A DNA stretch of 19,783 nucleotides from NCBI GenBank assembly GCA_964625145.1, contig CAZVAQ010000061.1, positions 1 through 19,783 of the forward strand. The letters are read 5' to 3'. The notes under the pieces are model-generated. The model ran no database searches, was not told the origin of the DNA, and saw only the letters and a list, made by a program, of their open reading frames with translations. Position numbers and translations under genes: made by a program. This stretch comes from CAYTRP01 sp964625145 (GTDB lineage: Bacteria > Sumerlaeota > Sumerlaeia > SLMS01 > JAHLLQ01). This document shows positions 15,558-19,783 of this stretch, one piece after another (position 1 is the stretch's first letter; each line of letters starts with the position of its first letter).

Positions 15558-17098
15558 TGTTGACCGCCATCGGCACGATCTTCCGCAAGGAACTCGTCGA
15601 CACATTACGCGACCGGCGGACGTTGTTGTTCCTGCTGGTGATTCCGACGATCGTGACGCCGCTATTGATGGTTGGCCTGACGCGCATGATGCAGGCCATC
15701 GCGCAGGCGGAGCAGGTCAAGGTCGTCACCATCGTCGCGTCGGAGGACAGCCAGCGGGAGTACAAGCGGATGGTGCACGATTGGTTCGTGCGCTCGGAGA
15801 TGGGAAAGTCGCTGGCCATGCTGGATCAGCCATTGTTGCGGGCGTTGGTGAAACCGGAATTCGTGTCGCAGTTCACGGGAGTGCCGGACGGAGTGACACG
15901 CGATCCGGAGGTGTTTGCCTCGTGGGCAAAGCAGTTGGCCGAGCAGGCGCGCGACAACATCGATGCGCCGGAAGAACGCGCTGCAATGACGGAAATGCCG
16001 GAGCTCTCGCAGGAGAAGCTGGACCTGGTGGTGGACTTCTATGTCGTCGCCATCAAGGGGTTGGGCCTTGTGGAGTTTGTCACGCCGGATGAGCTGCCGC
16101 CGGTCTCGCCGGACTTCAAGGTGCCCTACGTTCCGGAAGCGGGGAAGGATCTTCCCCTCCTGTCGGCCATTGCGGAAGGAATCAGCGAGCGGCGCATTCA
16201 CGGTTACCTGGATTTCCCCGTTGGCGTGGATGCGGTGAAGGATGACGACATCGCAACCATCGATCTGATGCTGCTTCACGAGAGCACGGTGAGCCTGTCG
16301 CGGGAGGCGGCGTCGCGTTTCCGTCAGGTTGTCGACCGGGTGAGTGGCGCGTTGGTGAAGGTGCGGTTGGAGAATCGCGGCCTGCCGCACTCCTTTCTGG
16401 AGCCGGTGGTCGTGCGCGAGGACGCTGACCTGGCATCGAAGGAACGCGTGGTGCTGATGATCGTCGGCTCGATCCTGCCGTACCTGCTGATCATCTTCGC
16501 ATTGCTGGGGGGGATCTATCCTTCGATCGACTTGGGCGCCGGAGAGAAGGAACGCAACACACTGGAGACGCTCCTGCTGGCTCCGGTCGGGCGCACGGAG
16601 ATTGCCATCGGCAAGTTCCTGGTGATCCTGCTGACGTCCCTGGTGGCGTCGCTGCTCGGTGTGGTGTCGCTCTACTTGTCCTATGCGTACCTGATGCCAA
16701 GTTCCATCGTGGAGATGCTCGACATCCGGATCAGCCCCGTGAGCATGGTGCTGGCGTCTTCGCTGGTGTTGGCGCCAGCGGCCAGCTTCGCGGGTTTGCT
16801 GCTGGCGATCTCGGTGTTTGCACGCTCGTTCAAGGAGGCGCAGAACTACCTGGCGCCGCTGCAGTTCGCGATCATCCTGCCGGCGATGGCGTCGATGATT
16901 CCCGGCATCGAGATCAACACGGGCCTGTCGTTGGTGCCATTGCTGAATGTCAGCCTGCTGATGCGCGAAATCCTGAAGGGTGACTTCAACCTGACGTACT
17001 ATCTGCTGACGATGGGGAGCTCCATCCTGCTGGCGATGCTTTGCCTGGCGTTCTGTGTCTTTCAGTTCCGCCGGGAGACTGTCCTGTTCCGGAGTTGA
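15557..17098 (+). CDS. natB: ABC-2 type exporter permease, NatB type
   Basis: 513 residues. The first helix (about 22-44) follows FRKELVDTLRDRRTL, the usual cytoplasmic entry of ABC-2 permeases. A large extracytoplasmic domain of about 250 residues follows (45-295). Five further helices run to the end, beginning with VLMIVGSILPYLLIIFALLGG. The conserved loop GAGEKERNTLETLLLAPVGR after the second helix is diagnostic of the NatB group. It partners the ATPase encoded just upstream; the start overlaps its stop (TGATG) and its own stop overlaps the next start in the same way. The exported substrate is unknown. The extracytoplasmic domain is the likely selectivity element (inference). Confidence 0.9.
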   Translation: MLTAIGTIFRKELVDTLRDRRTLLFLLVIPTIVTPLLMVGLTRMMQAIAQAEQVKVVTIVASEDSQREYKRMVHDWFVRSEMGKSLAMLDQPLLRALVKPEFVSQFTGVPDGVTRDPEVFASWAKQLAEQARDNIDAPEERAAMTEMPELSQEKLDLVVDFYVVAIKGLGLVEFVTPDELPPVSPDFKVPYVPEAGKDLPLLSAIAEGISERRIHGYLDFPVGVDAVKDDDIATIDLMLLHESTVSLSREAASRFRQVVDRVSGALVKVRLENRGLPHSFLEPVVVREDADLASKERVVLMIVGSILPYLLIIFALLGGIYPSIDLGAGEKERNTLETLLLAPVGRTEIAIGKFLVILLTSLVASLLGVVSLYLSYAYLMPSSIVEMLDIRISPVSMVLASSLVLAPAASFAGLLLAISVFARSFKEAQNYLAPLQFAIILPAMASMIPGIEINTGLSLVPLLNVSLLMREILKGDFNLTYYLLTMGSSILLAMLCLAFCVFQFRRETVLFRS

Positions 17099-17496
17099 TG
17101 GCTGTGCACGAATCGGTTCCCGCCACTCGCGAACATCTATTGGGCCTGATGGCCGAGGGGGAGGTCTTCAACATTGAGGCCTACCTGGACATCGAGGAGG
17201 AGCGCGTGGAGATGGTCCCGCGCGACCTGATCGATTACTGCCGGGGGGATGTGGAGGGGACGGATCTGCAATTGAGCGACTCGAAGGACCTGCCACTGGC
17301 GCAGGCCATTGCGGAGGAGGAACTGGCGTTGGAGCGCGGGGCGGATGAGGACGGCCTTCCGTTTGGGCCGGATGATGCCCGGTTCCACCGGGTGCCGCGT
17401 CCGGGCCCGCGGCCGGCGGCCGAGCTCGCCGCCTTGCTGGACGAATGGCTGCAGGGGGCCAACATCACGTTGCCACCGGGTGACTCGCCGGGATAG
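17098..17496 (+). CDS. Small acidic protein of unknown function, coupled to the exporter
   Basis: 132 residues from the ATG at 17098, which overlaps the natB stop by one base. The upstream in-frame extension inside natB is rejected. No signal peptide or transmembrane segment, so cytoplasmic. Composition is strongly acidic: 30 Asp/Glu against 10 Arg/Lys. Residues of about 8-75 look helical (FNIEAYLDIEEERVEMVP, AQAIAEEELALERG); a proline/arginine-rich linker (RVPRPGPRPAAEL) follows, then a short helix LAALLDEWLQGAN. I recognise no family. Position argues for an accessory to the NatAB-like exporter or to the oxidoreductase that follows by 42 bases. Confidence 0.7.
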   Translation: MAVHESVPATREHLLGLMAEGEVFNIEAYLDIEEERVEMVPRDLIDYCRGDVEGTDLQLSDSKDLPLAQAIAEEELALERGADEDGLPFGPDDARFHRVPRPGPRPAAELAALLDEWLQGANITLPPGDSPG

Positions 17497-17527
17497 GGAG
17501 TGGGTGAATCAGGCGCTGTCCGCCTCC

Positions 17528-17532
17528 AGGAG
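17528..17532 (+). promoter_or_regulatory. Shine-Dalgarno site deciding the oxidoreductase start
   Basis: AGGAG lies 6 bases before the ATG at 17539. This selects it over an in-frame GTG at 17500, whose first 13 codons would contain this site. Confidence 0.75.
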
Positions 17533-17538
17533 TTTCCC

Positions 17539-18555
17539 ATGACGCCTCCCGAGACCGTGAGCAACCCCGTCCGTTGGGGAATCATCGGCTGCGGTTCGAT
17601 TGCGACGCACGCGATTTGCCCGGCGTTGCGGTGGTCGTCGCTGGCTTCGTTACATGCGGTGGCCAGCCGCAACGAGGAGTCGGCGCGGTACAAGGCGCGC
17701 GAGATCAAGGCCGAGCATGCCTATGGGTCCTATGAGGAGTTGCTGGCGGATCCGGAGATTGATGCGGTCTACATCGGGTTGCCGAATGGATTGCACGAGG
17801 AGTGGACCGTGAAGGCCGCCCAGGCGGGGAAGCATGTGTTGTGCGAGAAGAGCCTGGCGCTGAACAGCGCCGCGGCGAGGCGCATGGTGGAGGTGTGCGA
17901 GGACGCCAACGTCCTGCTGATGGAGGCATTCATGTATCGCCACCATCCGCAATGGGACGTCGTGCGCGGTGTCCTGTCCGAGGGGAAGATCGGCGAGATT
18001 GTGATGTTGCGCGCGGGATTGTTTGGGCAATTGACTGACACATCAAACCATCGCTGGTCGGCGCAGTTGGGCGGCGGAGCGTTGTACGATGTGACGTGCT
18101 ATGGCGTGAATGCGGCGCGGATGATCTTTGGGCGCGAGCCGATCTCGACGGTGGCCATGGCGGACAATTCCACGCGCGATGGCGTGGATCGCACTTCGGC
18201 GGCGCTGCTGGATTTTGGTTATGGGCGTACTGCCGTGGTGACGGGGAGCCTGGCAACGTTCAACCATCAGTACTGTGACATCGAGGGGACGCGTGGGCGC
18301 ATCCGCATCCGCAATCCGTTCATCCCCGGTTGGGACCGGGTGGAGGTGATTGTCGAGGTGGGCATGACCCGCGATGTGGTGGAGGTGCCGGGGGCGAACC
18401 ATTACCTGCACATGCTCGAACATTTCTCGCTGTGCCTGCGGGATCGTGCCCGTCAACTGCGGCCGGCGGAGAATGGCCTGGCGAATGTGCTGGTTTGCGA
18501 GGCCATCGAGCAGGCATGGCTGTCGGGGAATCTGGTGGAGGTTCCGGAAGTCTGA
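17539..18555 (+). CDS. Gfo/Idh/MocA-family NAD(P)-dependent oxidoreductase
   Basis: 338 residues. A Rossmann NAD(P)-binding domain opens with WGIIGCGSIA (13-22). The family motif near the active site normally reads EKP; here it is CEKS (Glu103-Lys104-Ser105), keeping the lysine but not the proline. The C-terminal substrate domain has YRHHPQW, then GGGALYDVTCYGVNAARMIFG, resembling the dihydrodiol/xylose dehydrogenase branch in which Cys-Tyr replaces the more common Gly-His. Family knowledge: members oxidise or reduce sugars, inositols and related alcohols; the substrate cannot be assigned. Its stop overlaps the start of the NAD kinase gene (TGATG), so the two proteins are made together, which may link cofactor supply to this enzyme (inference). 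Confidence 0.9.
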   Translation: MTPPETVSNPVRWGIIGCGSIATHAICPALRWSSLASLHAVASRNEESARYKAREIKAEHAYGSYEELLADPEIDAVYIGLPNGLHEEWTVKAAQAGKHVLCEKSLALNSAAARRMVEVCEDANVLLMEAFMYRHHPQWDVVRGVLSEGKIGEIVMLRAGLFGQLTDTSNHRWSAQLGGGALYDVTCYGVNAARMIFGREPISTVAMADNSTRDGVDRTSAALLDFGYGRTAVVTGSLATFNHQYCDIEGTRGRIRIRNPFIPGWDRVEVIVEVGMTRDVVEVPGANHYLHMLEHFSLCLRDRARQLRPAENGLANVLVCEAIEQAWLSGNLVEVPEV

Positions 18556-19385
18556 TGAGCTCCGCCTGCGCCCCGGGCGCGAGTCGCGTGTTGCTGGCCG
18601 GCGAAGACGCCGGCGCCATCGCCGGGCATGTGCGCGGGGCGGGCCTGGAGATTGTCGAAGCCGGCGCCGATGCGTGCATCTGCTACGGCGGGGATGGGAC
18701 ATTGTTGGGCGCGGAGCGGGAATATCCCGGCATTCCCAAGGTGCCGATCCGGCCCTTTGACTTGGCGGCAGAGCCGGATCGGGAGCGGGCGCTGAGGGAA
18801 ATCCTGGCGCGCGTGGCACGGGGCACCTGCTCGCGGATGAGCCTGCCGAAGCTGGAGGCGGTCTACGACGGCGAGCGGTTCGAGGCGCTCAACGACATCG
18901 TCCTGAAGAACTCGATCGTGACCTCCGCGGTGCGCCTGCGCGTGGAGATCGACGGCATCGAGCACTTTGGGGTCATCGTCGGGGATGGGCTTGTGGCGGC
19001 CACGCCGTTCGGTTCGTCGGCGTATTACCGCGCCATCACCAACTCGGTGATTCATGTGGGGATTGGGTTGGCGTTCAACAACACGACCGAGCCGGTGAAT
19101 CACTTGGTGCTGTCCGAATCGTCGCAGGTGCGGGTGACGGTGTTGCGGGGGCCGGCGATTCTGGCGGCGGACAACAACCCGCAGCAGGTGACTCTCAACG
19201 ATGGTGACGTGGTGGAGATTCACATGGGGATTGGGGAGGCGGTGATCTGGGAGATCGAGAGCCTGCTGTACATGAAGACGTTGGCGACGGGCGATGGGCG
19301 GCGTTTGCGGTGGATCCGGCCCGTGGCCGACCGGAAGCGGGAGAACGGCCCGGTGTCCAGTGGACGAGGGGCGGGCGGGTCCTGA
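18555..19385 (+). CDS. nadK: Divergent NAD(+) kinase
   Basis: 276 residues; the ATG overlaps the preceding stop by one base. Family features seen: CICYGGDGTLLG with the GGDG motif (45-48, Asp47 catalytic in the family), LNDIVLKNS in place of the usual NE motif, GDGLVAATPFGSSAYYRAI matching the TPTGSTAY segment, and a final beta region with LNDGDVVEIHMG. Differences from textbook NAD kinases: NE is ND, GSTAY is GSSAY, and the glycine/proline stretch that normally follows is replaced by TNSVIHVGIGLAFNNTTEP. The short N-terminus and Gly/Ser-rich C-terminal tail are also unusual. Phosphorylation of NAD to NADP is the likely reaction, but a changed substrate is possible. It is the last gene of the run, followed by a terminator. 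Confidence 0.82.
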   Translation: MSSACAPGASRVLLAGEDAGAIAGHVRGAGLEIVEAGADACICYGGDGTLLGAEREYPGIPKVPIRPFDLAAEPDRERALREILARVARGTCSRMSLPKLEAVYDGERFEALNDIVLKNSIVTSAVRLRVEIDGIEHFGVIVGDGLVAATPFGSSAYYRAITNSVIHVGIGLAFNNTTEPVNHLVLSESSQVRVTVLRGPAILAADNNPQQVTLNDGDVVEIHMGIGEAVIWEIESLLYMKTLATGDGRRLRWIRPVADRKRENGPVSSGRGAGGS

Positions 19386-19386
19386 G

Positions 19387-19400
19387 TGTAAGCGCTTTTA
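19387..19400. promoter_or_regulatory. Possible LacI-family (cre-like) operator
   Basis: TGTAAGCGCTTTTA, with the palindromic core AAGCGCTT, matches the catabolite-responsive-element consensus TGWAARCGYTWNCW at all but one position. It starts one base after the nadK stop codon and lies upstream of the terminator. No LacI-type regulator is in the window and the position suits neither flanking gene well, so it may be chance. Confidence 0.25.
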
Positions 19401-19438
19401 GCGATTTAACCACCTTTCAACCCTTGTATTTCCTGCCT

Positions 19439-19470
19439 TCCCAGCCCATGTGGCTGGGATTGTTTTGTTT
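19439..19470 (+). terminator. Intrinsic terminator after nadK
   Basis: TCCCAGCC pairs perfectly with GGCTGGGA (19439-19446 and 19452-19459) around the loop CATGT and is followed by TTGTTTTGTTT. It would end the plus-strand transcript that includes nadK and insulate the prepilin gene. Confidence 0.88.
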
Positions 19471-19483
19471 CTGGAGAAATCTC

Positions 19484-19519
19484 TTGACGGGCGACAAAAG
19501 CGGACTGTAAAACCGCTTT
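19484..19519 (+). promoter_or_regulatory. Candidate promoter with overlapping inverted repeat, upstream of the prepilin gene
   Basis: TTGACG (19484-19489), 16 bases, then TGTAAA (19506-19511) resembles a sigma-70 promoter. A perfect inverted repeat, AAAGCGG-N9-CCGCTTT (19497-19503 and 19513-19519), straddles the -10 and could be an operator or an early-RNA hairpin. A transcript from here would carry a leader of about 155 bases before the prepilin start. Confidence 0.45.
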
Positions 19520-19673
19520 CATAATTCCCTTTATCCCAAGATTCCAACATGCTGCCGACGGTCCGACACCTCTCATCCAGACTCCGGCGGCCGCTTGCCG
19601 GGCCCCAAGCCTTGGCGTTTCCAACTTCGGCCTATCACGGCAACCCTCTCCCTGCATCTCAGGAGCCATTTCA
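19520..19673 (+). other. Prepilin 5' leader region
   Basis: A pyrimidine-rich spacer with a short GC-rich inverted repeat (CCGGC/GCCGG near 19586-19602). It ends with the ribosome site AGGAG at 19661-19665, 8 bases before the ATG. I see no small open frame or recognisable riboswitch in it. Confidence 0.35.
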
Positions 19674-19783
19674 ATGAAGCATCGCCCGCCCCCCCGGTTC
19701 GCCTTCACGTTGATTGAACTGCTGATCGTCGTCGCCATCATTGCCATCCTGGCGGCGATCGCCGTGCCGAATTTCCTGGAGGC
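19674..19783 (+). CDS. Prepilin/pseudopilin with type IV N-terminal methylation motif, 3'-truncated by window
   Basis: Only the first 36 codons are in the window. After a short basic, proline-rich leader (MKHRPPPRFA) comes the type IV prepilin motif FTLIELLIVVAIIAILAAIA and then VPNFLEA. Glu at position 5 of the mature part is present, as needed for methylation and assembly. The residue before the predicted cleavage is Ala instead of the usual Gly (A|FTLIE). Proteins of this type are processed by a PilD-like peptidase and assembled into type IV pili or type II secretion pseudopili. In several uncultured phyla they form large families of unclear function. A strong AGGAG site supports the start. 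Confidence 0.9.
   Translation, partial: MKHRPPPRFAFTLIELLIVVAIIAILAAIAVPNFLE

Noticed and set aside
18330..18554. Extension of the NAD kinase frame upstream into the oxidoreductase gene
   Set aside because: It would overlap the oxidoreductase by 225 bases; the TGATG at 18553-18557 gives a natural start.

Overview
The window is GC-rich bacterial chromosome with tightly packed genes. It encodes a lipoprotein with a clear lipobox, several Sec-type signal peptides, a prepilin, peptidoglycan enzymes and polyprenyl-linked glycosyltransferases, all of which suggest a Gram-negative (diderm) bacterium. The start of the last gene resembles the many prepilin-like proteins of uncultured PVC/FCB-neighbourhood phyla such as Sumerlaeota or Lentisphaerae. 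That placement is an inference from style, not from a marker-gene search. I see no insertion sequence, phage gene, CRISPR array, tRNA or rRNA.

Layout. (1) 1-3389, plus strand: the 3' part of a multidomain cell-wall amidase (Golvesin-like end, Amidase_3 catalytic half, fibronectin III, class I amidotransferase-like tail), then a secreted Kelch-like protein ending in a thioredoxin-like domain without cysteines. (2) 3436-11483, minus strand, in transcription order: thrC (threonine synthase), a dacB/PBP4-like protein whose catalytic SxxK lysine reads as glutamine, a multispanning GT-C glycosyltransferase-like protein, a fusion of a PAP2 phosphatase with an ArnT/PMT-type glycosyltransferase, and a membrane protein with TPRs on both sides of one transmembrane helix. 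(3) 11574-12260, minus strand: an unrecognised lipoprotein that ends in a strong intrinsic terminator just upstream of thrC. (4) 12261-12570: a divergent purine-rich intergenic region. (5) 12571-19385, plus strand: pyrH, frr, uppS, a NatAB-type ABC exporter, an acidic protein of unknown function, a Gfo/Idh/MocA oxidoreductase and a divergent NAD kinase. Three of these junctions are one-base TGATG stop/start overlaps. (6) 19386-19783: an intrinsic terminator, a possible operator and promoter with an inverted repeat, and the 5' end of a prepilin gene.

How they fit together. pyrH-frr-uppS is a familiar housekeeping core, but the usual flanks (rpsB-tsf upstream, cdsA-dxr downstream) are absent here and the exporter occupies the cdsA position. 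The minus-strand block joins one metabolic gene to an envelope set (a PBP4-like protein, two polyprenyl-sugar-type transferases, and a lipid phosphatase domain), consistent with modification of an envelope lipid or glycan. The most notable single observations are the PBP4 active-site change, the PAP2-glycosyltransferase fusion, the amidase architecture, and the coupled oxidoreductase/divergent NAD kinase pair. No unambiguous new defence or mobile system is visible.
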